A stretch of 23,422 bases of DNA, from positions 21,303,326-21,326,747 of the forward strand of contig NC_049993.1 in the NCBI RefSeq assembly GCF_000003815.2, read 5' to 3'. Below, one piece after another: positions 10,836 through 20,437 of this stretch (the first letter of the stretch is position 1; every line of letters begins with the position of its first letter). Source of the stretch: Branchiostoma floridae. Taxonomy: Eukaryota > Chordata > Leptocardii > Amphioxiformes > Branchiostomatidae. The notes beneath the pieces are model-generated. The model did not search any database, was not told the origin of the DNA, and saw only the letters and a list, made by a program, of their open reading frames with translations. The position numbers were made by a program, and so were the translations under genes.

Positions 10836-11284
10836 CTGGTTGTGCTAGTGCTGCTACTGGCAGAGAATGCAGGGACGTTGTGTTTGAAGCTGTACAAGGA
10901 TGTTTTATAGAACATGAAAGGAGACTCCACATTTTCTTTCGCTCTCTGTTTTATGACAACAGCTGGAAATGTGTATGTTGTAATAATTGATGCTTTTTCA
11001 GCTTGTATGCCCATAATAAAAGTGGATTACATTTGCAGGTTCGGAGTTGTGCCAGATGTTAGAATAAGACATCCAGGTGTGAACATGAGACAAGATTATC
11101 TCCTGTCTTGGAATCCTGCCAAGGTTGCTGGTTAGGAGACATCCTTTAAGGAACGGATGTTTTGCTTTGTTTCAGGATTGAACATGATAATCTCGATCAT
11201 AGGTTGGTTTCCTATCTGAGTAGATGATAGTGACCTCGACTGTCCTTAAACCATAACAATTTGAAGGCGAAGTGTCTCAGGTTT

Positions 11285-11345
11285 GGGTTTAACAGCTCAA
11301 GTTTCAGGCTGGCAGCTCGGGTTTCAGGCTGACAGCTCATGTGTC
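11285..11345. repeat. Short tandem repeat, ~22 bp x 3
   Basis: CAGCTC followed by AAGTTTCAGGCTGG, GGGTTTCAGGCTGA and ATGTGTCAG occurs in three successive units. Confidence 0.75.
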
Positions 11346-13053
11346 AGTCTCCTGTGGTGTGTGACCTTTAATAAGTCTAAAGGTCATGCCATGAAGGGCT
11401 TCAACTTGGCGGCAAACCAAACTGATGTCTAACTGGGAAAGCTGCTTATTTTTAACTTCTCTTTGTGGTGCCCAAGTTGTATTTCGCACATCTCATTAGC
11501 CACCTGGGGAGAGTGCTGTGTTTCTACCAAACAGTCGGGACCGATTTGACATGTAAAAATTCAGGTGCCTTGTTTTGCAGACAAGCCTTTGTTATTGAAA
11601 AAACATTTTCAATTGATTATTTTAATATGAAGGTATGCAGACCAGTGCAGTTTTGATGTATATAATGGCATTCAATGTGGGTAGACATCATAAACACTTG
11701 TGCAGCTTAAATCGTATTTACACTAAACTGCATAAAAATCATTCAGGTGTTACTGTATCTCCAGCCAAGTTTGCAAATTCCAAGCCAGAACAATGATGTT
11801 AACATATCCATGTCAGCTTGTGACAAGTATTATTTATATAATCCATGAGAAGTTGATAGTGTTAAGGCCGGAGCGCTGCACGTTTGCCACGTAGCCCGGC
11901 GGTCAGCGCTGTATCGGCACGGTAACCAGCCTGGACAGGCCGTTAGTGCTGAATTATGGGGGATCGCGTGTCATTCCTTACCTCATTAATTATTCACAGT
12001 TCTATTTCTGACTTATAATCGAGAATCCACACCAGTTTTTGCTGCAGAGTTTCCTTATGAATTATGAAGAAATTATGACTTCTGGGTCACCCTATGCCTG
12101 TGTGAAGTAGCAGAATCTTCCTAGGCTTTCAGTAACTTCATCTCAGTAAGGAGAAGAACTGCGCTGCAAAACTCATCAATATTGATTATCAGTTATTTGG
12201 AAGCCAACGACTGACATCAGTCAGGGTGATTGAAATGTTACAGCTAAGCTCTGGATGAGACCGGCTCGCTGTGGATATCCGGGATAATCCTATAACAGAG
12301 AGAAAAGACAAAATGGGATCAACTCTGTCAGTGGTGATGTGTGTTTAAAGATTGATGTGTGCTTTATTAGAAATGTACATGTAAATCTCACTGTGCGTGC
12401 ATACGTGTGTTCACACACATATAGACATTTGGCTGTGTTAAGAAATAAAACCCTAAATATAGTTACGTTGTTTTGGTTGTTCCGTTTTCTGCTTGTGACC
12501 ATGAGAGTCCATGTGGTGGTGCAGATAACAGCAGGGAACATCCCAAACTTGCCACAGCCTAATTATACCCAGCTCCCAGCCCAGCCTGTTTAGTACAGCC
12601 TCTGGGTTACTTCCCCAGGCTTGGCTGGCTGGCAGCCGGACCTACAAGATAAGACAAAATATACAAGACAAAGTGTTTGAAATTTTATTATTTCCTGTGT
12701 AATTTATGCCATACTGTTCTGTGTGTGAAGGTTGTATTTGCACAATACTGTTGTGTAACTGACCTGTATTTTTAATCATTTACGACATATTTTAATGATC
12801 AGGTAATCATTTGTTGTCAACACTGTAAGAACTGACTAGAAATGTTCATGGTGTTATTTTTGCCGTTTTTTGTGTGACCTCTCCACAAATTCATGAGACA
12901 AGGATTATGCAGGTCTAATGTATGACTAAATTGTACTATAGATATGTTTCAATTGCTATCCTAAAGCCCTCTTTTTCCGCTGTCTGCAAAATCAAGTCCC
13001 TGTGAAAATAAATGGATTTACAGCATGACGTACTGCCTCTCTCTCCCCCCCAG
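11346..13053. other. Non-coding sequence upstream of GLDC exon A
   Basis: Probably intron 5' of exon A. No upstream GLDC exon (presequence exon or the exon before A) could be found here or further left. A GC-richer block lies at 11866-11955 without a convincing frame. The 3' end is a strong acceptor: the pyrimidine-rich run TGCCTCTCTCTCCCCCCCAG ends at 13053. Confidence 0.6.
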
Positions 13054-13189
13054 CGGAGAGTGAAGTGTTGGACAGACTGCGGCACATCGCGGGGAAAAAC
13101 AAGGTCTGGAGATCTTACATCGGGATGGGGTACTACGGGACCGTCACACCCACCACCATACTCAGGAATATCTTCGAGAACCCTGGGTG
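13054..13189 (+). CDS. GLDC: GLDC exon A (glycine decarboxylase, N-terminal region)
   Basis: Internal exon of the mitochondrial P-protein, the PLP enzyme that decarboxylates glycine and passes the aminomethyl group to lipoylated H-protein in the mitochondrial matrix. After two bases of a split codon it reads [20 protein letters not shown] and then [18 protein letters not shown], ending IFENPG plus the TG of a split Trp. The hallmark [10 protein letters not shown] and [10 protein letters not shown] are characteristic of P-protein. The acceptor is TCTCCCCCCCAG and the donor TG|GTGAGA at 13190. The phase matches exon B, whose first G completes TGG. Unspliced read-through meets TGA immediately after Trp. 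The last 59 nt are copied about ten more times in the intron. The exon encoding the preceding region was not found in this window. Confidence 0.95.
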
Positions 13190-13308
13190 GTGAGAGCAAC
13201 ATTATTATTGTTATTGTTGTTGTTGTTGTTACAACGGGACTGTCACTCCCACCACCATACTCAGGAACATCTTCGAGAACCCCGGATGGTGAGAGCAGCT
13301 TTGTTGTT

Positions 13309-13356
<48 letters not shown>

Positions 13357-14410
13357 ACTATGGGACCGTCACACCCAACACCATACTCAGGAACATCTTC
13401 GAGAACCCTGGATGGTGAGAGCAACTTTGTTGTTGTTATTGTTGTTGTTGTTGTTGTTATTGTTGTTATTGTTACTACGGGACCGTCACACCAACCACCA
13501 TCCTCAGGAACATCTTCGAAAACCCTGGATGGTGAGAGCAGCTTTGTTGTTGTTATTGTTGTTGTTGTAGTTGTTGTTATTGTTACTACGGCACCGTCAC
13601 TCCCAACACTATTCTCAGGAACATCTTCGAAAACCCTGGATGGTGAGAGCAGCTTTGTTGTTATTGTTGTTGTTGTTATTGTTACTACGGAACAGTCACT
13701 CCCAACACCATACTCAGGAACATCTTCGAGAACCCCGGATGGTGAGAGCAGCTTTGTTGTTATTGTTGTTATTGTTGTTGTTGTTGTTGTTGTGGTGAGA
13801 GCAGCTTTGTTGTTGTTGTTGTTGTTGTTGTTGTTACTATGGGACCGTCACACCCACCACCATACTCAGGAACATCTTCGAAAACCCTGGATGGTGAGAG
13901 CAACATTATTGTTGTTATTGTTGTTGTTGTTGTTACTACGGGACCGTCACACCCACCACCATACTCAGGAACATCTTCGAGAACCCTGGATGGTGAGAGC
14001 AGCTTTGTTGTTGTTATTGTTGTTTTTGTTATTGTTGTTATTGTTACTATGGGACCGTCACACCCAACACCATGCTCAGGAATATCTTCGAAAACCCCGG
14101 ATGGTGAGAGCAGCTTTGTTGTTGTTATTGTTGTTGTTGTTATTGTTACTACGGCACCGTCACTCCCAACACTATTCTCAGGAACATCTTCGAAAACCCT
14201 GGATGGTGAGAGCAGCTTTGTTGTTATTGTTGTTGTTGTTATTGTTACTACGGAACCGTCACACCCAACACCATGCTCAGGAATATCTTCGAAAACCCCG
14301 GATGGTGAGAGCAGCTGTTTGTTTGTTGTTGTTGTTGTTGTTTTTGTTACTATAGAACCGTCACATCCAACGGCCAACACTATCCTCAGGAAAATCTTCA
14401 AAAACCTTTG
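13131..14410 (+). repeat. Exon A donor-junction minisatellite (exon end + donor + GTT tract)
   Basis: The first unit is the real exon end. Ten further complete copies of the terminal 59 exonic nt follow, each joined to GGTGAGAGCA and a (GTT)n/(ATT) tract. Donor GTs lie at 13190 (authentic), 13289, 13415, 13532, 13643, 13742, 13894, 13993, 14104, 14206 and 14305. A partial copy with only the donor lies at 13795, and a decayed terminal copy with a 7-nt insertion at about 14349-14405. Spacing is nearly always a multiple of three (99, 126, 117, 111, 102), which keeps long meaningless frames open on both strands. The exonic parts contain no indels. Units 5 and 11 have identical exonic parts, suggesting block duplication. 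Confidence 0.97.
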
Positions 14411-15554
14411 TTGAATGTTGTTGTTTTAGAACTATCCTCATCCCAATTTTGCTGCTTATAATGACTGTTCTTTTATAGACTCATTGTTACAGTTGAAAAG
14501 TTAAACAGCAGAACTTGCCGTGGAAAAGTAACCCCTTGTGAAAGACTTTTTGAGCAGCGAGCCTGCAGCTATCAGTCTACTGACAGTAACTAAAAAGTGC
14601 CCAGGCTTATCTGTTCTGCGGTAAGCCACTTCCAGTAAAATGCCTGCCCCAGAGAAAGGAAAGTTGGGCCTAACCCTGATATACAGCAGGCTTTCCTGGG
14701 CGCACGGCTGAGAACAGCACAGCCAGGGGAGATGGCATCGGGCTAAGTGCGCTCCTGTATGGGGAATATATCATTGATATGGCTTCTTATCTCCTGACTG
14801 TTGTCAAGTGAGATTTGTGCCCCCTTCAGAACATTACAGGGTTTTCCTGGAGTGGACTCGTTCTGTGACTACGAAGAAAATTTAAAGTATAGTCAAACTG
14901 TTACATATCTCTGGTGCACAATAAAGGTCATACTAATTTTATTTTTTGTTTCTTAGATTTAAAAAAGATGTGATGCTGAATACTAAAAAAAAAATAAAAA
15001 CAGTCTTGGAGTGTAAATTAATGATTTGGAACTGATTACGTCTTGTCATAATTGATGCTCCTCCTCTGTCGAGGTCCCTCTGGGAGGGGCCAGTCAGCCC
15101 CTGGCAAGGAGAGATTTTGTGACACAGACTAGAGGTACCAAGTTACTGACGTTGCCCAGCCTGACCTGTTCCGGCTGTTATTGTGTAGAAGCTGCGCTCA
15201 GAGCGGCGCCAGACAAACGACACGCTACAAGCTTTATATACAATCCTGTTAGTGTTACAGCCCACAGCTGCAGTCATGGCTGATGCAGATTATGTTACAT
15301 TGCAGGGATTTCAGACAGAAACGGACATCAGTTCTACTCTTATGGCAAAACTGTCTCTTAAATTTTTATTTTTGACAAAAACTTGCTGAAAAGTGGAAAA
15401 CTGGCTTAAATGTTGGATTGTCTCTGCCATCATCCTTCCAACTCTCCTTTGCAGCTGTTCAAGAGATTTATCATGGTAAGATAACACTTATCCCCATTTC
15501 TGTAGTTCAGCATGAGGAATATCGCTAGAACTACATAAAATAGGATGGTCGGGA
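14411..15554. other. Unique part of intron A-B
   Basis: Non-repetitive intron sequence with an A-rich run at about 14985-15000. Moderately GC-rich blocks at 14540-14760 and 15050-15250 have no open frame resembling a protein. No RNA gene was recognised. Confidence 0.6.
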
Positions 15555-15825
15555 CAGATTATAGTCAGAAAGTCACTTCAGATCGCAGGATTGAGTCCAT
15601 TTCAGTCTACGCCCAGTGTAAAACAACGTGGCGAGAACTGTCTGAACTGTCTGTAGCCGCCACGCATCAACATTGATTGATTGATTGACAGGAAAAAGTC
15701 TAATGGAAAGTGACCAAACATTCAGCACCAAGGAGAGGACTATGACTTGTTTTGCAGATTTTTGATGCCTATCAGGCTGCAATGTTGTGCCCTTGGGAAA
15801 GGCACTTTACTCCTATTTCCTTTTT
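15555..15825 (+). repeat. Possible SINE (tRNA-like head, conserved tail motif)
   Basis: A B-box-like GGATTGAGTCC near 15588 differs from GGTTCGANTCC at two positions. About 190 nt later comes TTGTGCCCTTGGGAAAGGCA (from about 15784). I recognise that motif from dispersed deuterostome repeats but cannot name the family. The layout suits a tRNA-derived SINE inserted next to the acceptor array. Ends and target duplication are not clear. Confidence 0.35.
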
Positions 15826-16263
15826 GTTTTGGTCAAGAAGACAATGCAGTATTGGGAATCTCTGTGTTTTTTTTGTTAAAAAGGATGACACAGTATTGGG
15901 AATCAAACCCCAAACTTTATGGTTTTGTGCCAACAGAATGACAGTGTTGTGATTCGAACCCCAAACATTATGGTTTTGTGCCAAAAGGATGACACAGTAT
16001 TGGGAATCAAACCCCAAACGTTATGGTTTTGTGCCCACAGGATGACACAATATTGGGAATTAAACCCCTAACTTTGTGGTTTTGTGCCCACAGGACAACG
16101 CAGTGTTGAGGATCCAACCCCTAACTTTGTGGTTTTGTCCCCACAGGACGACACAGTGTTGGGAATCAAACCCCTAACTTTTGTTTCTGTGCCCACAGGA
16201 CGACACAGTATTGAGATTCAAACCCCTGACTTTGTGGTTTTGTGCCCACAGGACGACACAGTA
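15826..16263 (+). repeat. Exon B acceptor-junction minisatellite, ~53 bp x 8 plus authentic
   Basis: Each unit carries a pyrimidine-poor tract (TTTGTGGTTTTGTGCCCACA), the acceptor AG and the first ~12 nt of exon B (GACGACACAGTA), followed by TTGGGAATCAAACCCCTAAC. Exon-start copies lie near 15838, 15884, 15935, 15989, 16042, 16094, 16147 and 16200; the authentic start is 16252. Copies nearest the exon keep CACAG|GACGACACAGT. Distal copies have lost the CACAG context (AAAAGG) or the exon word. Splicing to a decoy would soon reach a stop, for example the TGA in CAGTATTGAG. Confidence 0.93.
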
Positions 16264-16494
16264 CACACCGTACCAGCCCGAGGTGGCGCAGGGCCGGTTG
16301 GAAAGCTTGCTGAACTATCAGACGTTAGTAACGGACCTCACGGCCATGGACATCGCAAACGCTTCCCTTCTGGACGAGGCCACGGCGGCGGCAGAAGCCA
16401 TGGCGCTGTGTTACAGGCAGAACAAGAGGAGGAGATTCTATGTGGACAGCTACTGTCATCCACAGACTATAGGGCTGATCCAGACTAGAGCAGA
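16252..16494 (+). CDS. GLDC: GLDC exon B
   Basis: The largest exon here: one base completes Trp (TGG), then 80 codons and two bases of the next codon. It reads [20 protein letters not shown], then [40 protein letters not shown] and [40 protein letters not shown] and [14 protein letters not shown] are diagnostic of the P-protein family and belong to the fold-type I PLP-enzyme core of the N-terminal half. The acceptor is GTGCCCACAG and the donor GA|GTAAGT at 16495. The phase matches exon C, whose first A completes Glu. Retention gives GAG TAA, an immediate stop. The exon is flanked on both sides by minisatellites made from its own two junctions. Confidence 0.98.
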
Positions 16495-18032
16495 GTAAGT
16501 CACATCACAGACTATAGGGCTGATCCAGACTAGAGCAGAGTAAGTCACATCACAGGCTATAGGGCTGATCCAGACTAGAGCAGAGTAAGTCACATCACAG
16601 ACTATAGGGCTCATCCAGACTAGAGCAGAGTAAGTCACATCACAGACTAGAGGGCTCATCCAGACTAGAGCAGAGTAAGTCACATCACAGACTAGAGCAG
16701 AGTAAGTCACATCACAGGCTATAGGGCTCATCCAGACTAGAGCAGAGTAAGTCACATCACAGACTATAGGGCTCATCCAGACTAGAGCAGAGTAAGTCAC
16801 ATCACAGACTAGAGGGCTCATCCAGACTAGAGCAGAGTAAGTCACATCACAGACTAGAGCAGAGTAAGTCACATCACAGGCTATAGGGCTCATCCAGACT
16901 AGAGCAGAGTAAGTCACATCACAGACTATAGGGCTGATCACAGACTAGAGCAGAGTAAGTCACAGCACAGACTATAGGGCTGATCCAGACTAGAGCAGAG
17001 TAAGTCACATCACAGACTATAGGGCTCATCCAGACTAGAGCAGAGTAAGTCACATCACAGACTATAGGGCTGATCCAGACTAGAGCAGAGTAAGTCACAT
17101 CACAGACTATAGGGCTGATCCAGACTAGAGCAGAGTAAGTCACATCACAGACTAGAGGGCTGATCCAGACTAGAGCAGAGTAAGTCACATCACAGACTAG
17201 AGCAGAGTAAGTCACATCACAGACTAGAGGGCTCATCCAGACTAGAGCAGAGTAAGTCACATCACAGACTATAGGGCTGATCCAGACTAGAGCAGAGTAA
17301 GTCACATCACAGACTAGAGCAGAGTAAGTCACATCACAGACTATAGGGCTGATCCAGACTAGAGCAGAGTAAGTCACATCACAGACTATAGGGCTCATCC
17401 AGACTAGAGCAGAGTAAGTCACATCACAGACTATAGGGCTGATCCAGACTAGAGCAGAGTAAGTCACAGCACAGACTATAGGGCTGATCCAGACTAGAGC
17501 AGAGTAAGTCACATCACAGACTATAGGGCTGATCCAGACTAGAGCAGAGTAAGTCACATCACAGACTATAGGGCTGATCCAGACTAGAGCAGAGTAAGTC
17601 ACATCGCAGACTATAGGGCACATCCAGACTAGAGCAGAGTAAGTCACATCACAGACTAGAGCAGAGTAAGTCACATCACAGACTAGAGGGCTGATCCAGA
17701 CTAGAGCAGAGTAAGTCACATCACAGATTATGGGGCTGATCCAGACTAGAGCAGAGTAAGTCACATCGCAGACTATAGGGCACATCACAGACTAGAGCAG
17801 AGTAAGTCACAGCACAGACTATAGGGCTCATCCAGACTAGAGCAGAGTAAGTCACATCACAGACTATAGGGCTGATCCAGACTAGAGCAGAGTAAGTCAC
17901 ATCGCAGATTATAGGGCTCATCCAGACTAGAGCAGAGTAAGTCACAGCACAGACTATAGGGCTCATCCAGACTAGAGCAGAGTAAGTCACATCACAGACT
18001 ATAGGGCTGATCCAGACTAGAGCAGAGTAGGT
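16461..18032 (+). repeat. Exon B donor-junction minisatellite, ~36 GTAAGT copies
   Basis: The unit CACAGACTATAGGGCTGATC, CAGACTAGAGCAGA, GTAAGTCACAT is 45 bp. It contains the last ~34 exonic nt and the first 11 intronic nt. A 27-bp short form lacks the middle of the exonic part. I count by eye about 36 GTAAGT donors, the first at 16495 being authentic. The last copy (about 18028) carries GTAGGT. Variants include CTG/CTC (synonymous Leu), ATA/AGA, ACT/GCT and GCACATCC. Both unit lengths are multiples of three, which explains the long stop-free minus-strand frames. The copies are very homogeneous, so expansion is recent or conversion is active. Confidence 0.97.
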
Positions 18033-18510
18033 GTTACATACATAACACAAACACACACAGTTCCGCATGCATGTACACAGTCTAATTTTCTCAAAAAGCA
18101 AATAAGGCTTAAGGCATTTTAGCCAGTGCACTTCTTTTTCGGTGGCTGATAATGTAATGTGGCTTTGTTATGGCATATTGCACAGACGCACATCTGTGTG
18201 GACCAGTAACACAGTAATATGCAAAGCAAAGCAAGCAAAGTTTTTGTTTAGGCTCTTATGTCATCATTGTAATGAAGATTTGTGACCCTATCATAAGTTT
18301 CTTTCCCCCTTATGTAGGGCCATTGGAATTGTTACACAGTCACACACTTCTACATGTACATGGTAAAAACAGTAATACAACCCATGCAGTAATACAATGA
18401 CACATAATGCTTTATCATTTTATGCAAGCCGATGTTTTGCTCATCCTTATATCCTAGTGTAGTGTAATGAAGTTTTGTGGACTAATGTAAGTCTCTCCCC
18501 CCTTCTGTAG
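18033..18510. other. Unique 3' part of intron B-C
   Basis: AT-rich intron with small local duplications (CAGTAATACAA near 18370 and 18390). It contains one decayed copy of the exon C acceptor (18269-18330). The authentic acceptor tract TCTCCCCCCTTCTGTAG ends at 18510. Confidence 0.7.
18269..18330 (+). repeat. Relic copy of the exon C acceptor junction
   Basis: GTAATGAAGATTTGTG, then TTTCTTTCCCCCTTATGTAG and GGCCATTGGAATTG parallel the authentic GTAATGAAGTTTTGTG, CTCTCCCCCCTTCTGTAG and AGCCATCGGCATCG at 18463-18524. The start-to-AG distance is 48 and 47 nt respectively. It is a diverged ancestral duplicate of the acceptor plus exon start. Confidence 0.7.
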
Positions 18511-18667
18511 AGCCATCGGCATCGACATCACTGTCAGTGACATCGTGAACATGGACTTCAGCGACAGGAACTTTAGCGGCATGATTCTGCAGTACCCAAA
18601 TATGGAGGGGCAGGTTTATAACATGGACCTGCTGCAGAGGGTTATCACAGACGCACACGATAACGGG
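18511..18667 (+). CDS. GLDC: GLDC exon C
   Basis: One base completes Glu, then 52 codons in phase 0 at the end: AIGIDITVSDIVNMDFSDRN, FSGMILQYPNMEGQVYNMDL, LQRVITDAHDNG. It corresponds to the P-protein segment with the pattern MDFS...GxxxQYPxxEGxV, between the TRA end of exon B and the ATDLLAL-like start of exon D. The family is variable here, so recognition rests on the MDFS, QYPNMEG pattern, phase and position. The acceptor is CCCCCCTTCTGTAG. The donor GGG|GTGAGT at 18668 lies in the loop of a GATAAC/GTTATC inverted repeat. The last ~27 nt are multiplied in the following array. Confidence 0.94.
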
Positions 18668-20437
18668 GTGAGTTATCACACGATAACAGAGTTATCACAG
18701 ACCCACACGATAACGGGGTGAGTTATCACACTCTATAACAGAGTTATCACAGATGCACACGATAACGGGGTGAGTTATCACACACGATAACAGAGTTATC
18801 ACAGACCCACACGATAACAGGGTGAGTTATCACACTCTATAACAGTTATCACAGACGCACATGATAATGGGGTGAGTTATCACACTCTATAACAGAGTTA
18901 TCACAGATGCACACGATAACAAGGTGAGTTATTACACACTATAACAGTTATCACAGACGCACACGATAACGGGGTGAGTTATCACACACTATAACAGAGT
19001 TATCACAGACGCACACGATAACAGGTGAGTTATCACACTCTATAACAGAGTAATCACAGACGCTCACGATAACGGGGTGAGTTATCACACACTATAACAG
19101 AGTTATCACAGACGCACACGATAACGGGGTGAGTTATCACACATTATAACAGTTATCACAGACGCACACGATAACGGGGTGAGTTATCACACTCTATAAC
19201 ATTGTTATCACAGACGCACACGATAACAGTTATCACAGATGCACACGATAATGGGGTGAGTTATCACACACGATAACAGAGTTATCACAGACGCACACGA
19301 TAACGGGGTGAGTTATCACACACGATAACAGAGTTATCACAGATGCACACGATAACGGGGTGAGTTATCACACACGATAACAGAGTTATCACAGACGCAC
19401 ACGATAACGGGGTGAGTTATCACACTCTATAACAGAGTTAGCACAGATGCACACGATAACGGGGTGAGTTATCACACACGATAACAGAGTTATCACAGAC
19501 GCACACGATAACGGGGTGAGTTATCACACTCTATAACAGAGTTAGCACAGCTGCACACGATAACGGGGTGAGTTATCACACTCTATAACAGAGTTAGCAC
19601 AGATGCACACGATAACGGGGTGAGTTATCACACTCTATAACATTGTTATTACAGACGCACACGATAACGGGGTGAGTTATCACACACTGTAACAGAGTTA
19701 TCACAGACGCACACGATAATGGGGTGAGTTATCACACGCTATAACAGAGTTATCACAGACGCACACGATAACGGGGTGAGTTATCACACCCTATAACAGA
19801 GTTAGCACAGATGCACACGATAATGGGGTGAGTTATCACACTCTATAACAGAGTTATCACAGACGCACATGATAAGGTGGTGAGTTATCACACTCTATAA
19901 CAGTTATCACAGACGCACATGATAATGGGGTGAGTTATTACACACGATAACAGTTATCACAGACGCACACGATAACGGGGTGAGTTATCACACACAAATG
20001 CACATGATAACGGGGTGAGTTATCACACTCTATAACAGTTATCACAAACGCACACGATAATGGGGTGAGTTATCACACGCTATAACAGAGTTATCACAGA
20101 CGCACATAACAGAGTTAGCACAGATGCACACGATAACGGGGTGAGTTATCACACTCTATAACAGAGTTATCACAGACGCACACGATAACGGGGTGAGTTA
20201 TCACACTCTATAACAGTTATCACAGACGCACATGATAATGGGGTGAGTTACCACACACGATAACAGTTATCACAGACGCACACGATAATGGGGTGAGTTA
20301 TCACACTCTATAACAGAGTTATCACAGACGGACACGATAATGGGATGAGTTATCACACACTATAACAGAGTTATCGCAGACGCACACGATAATGGGGTGA
20401 GTTATCACACACTATAACAGAGTTATCGCAGACGCAC
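18641..20437 (+). repeat. Exon C donor-junction minisatellite, ~33 GTGAGT copies
   Basis: The unit is about 54 bp: GTTATCACAGACGCACACGA, TAACGGG, GTGAGTTATCACAC, TCTATAACAGA. It combines the last ~27 exonic nt with the donor and ~25 intronic nt. About 33 GTGAGT donors are counted by eye. Variants include GAC/GAT, AAC/AAT and CAC/CAT (synonymous in the GLDC frame) and ATC/AGC, GCA/CCA and GGG/AAG (non-synonymous). Units contain repeated GTTATC/GATAAC inverted pairs. The array runs directly into the exon D acceptor array with no unique intron between. Confidence 0.97.

Larger units (their letters stand above)
9926..11284. other. Non-coding stretch, no gene seen
   Basis: No recognisable exon on either strand. 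The longest open frame (about 158 codons from 10434) runs through a CA microsatellite and a tRNA-like repeat and has no protein-like composition. Confidence 0.5.

Noticed and set aside
11866-11955. GC-rich block as a missing upstream GLDC exon
   Set aside because: None of the frames gives P-protein motifs, and no acceptor/donor pair with the required phase was found.
13012-14414. Long open frames on both strands rich in Val/Leu or Thr runs (up to 447 codons)
   Set aside because: They are produced by GTT/AAC microsatellite tracts and repeat units whose lengths are multiples of three. The plus-strand frames are out of register with the GLDC frame. No start context or domain.
16461-16480. GACTATAGGGC resembling a phage T7 promoter end
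   Set aside because: It is coding sequence of exon B (Thr-Ile-Gly) and lacks the upstream part of a T7 promoter.
16461-18032. Resemblance to a CRISPR array (regular repeats of ~45 bp)
   Set aside because: There are no unique spacers. The unit is the gene's own exon-intron junction, in an animal gene.
16456-18131. Minus-strand frames of 161, 289 and 136 codons with a 15-residue repeat
   Set aside because: They are the complement of the 45/27-bp exon B junction array, stop-free only because unit lengths are multiples of three.
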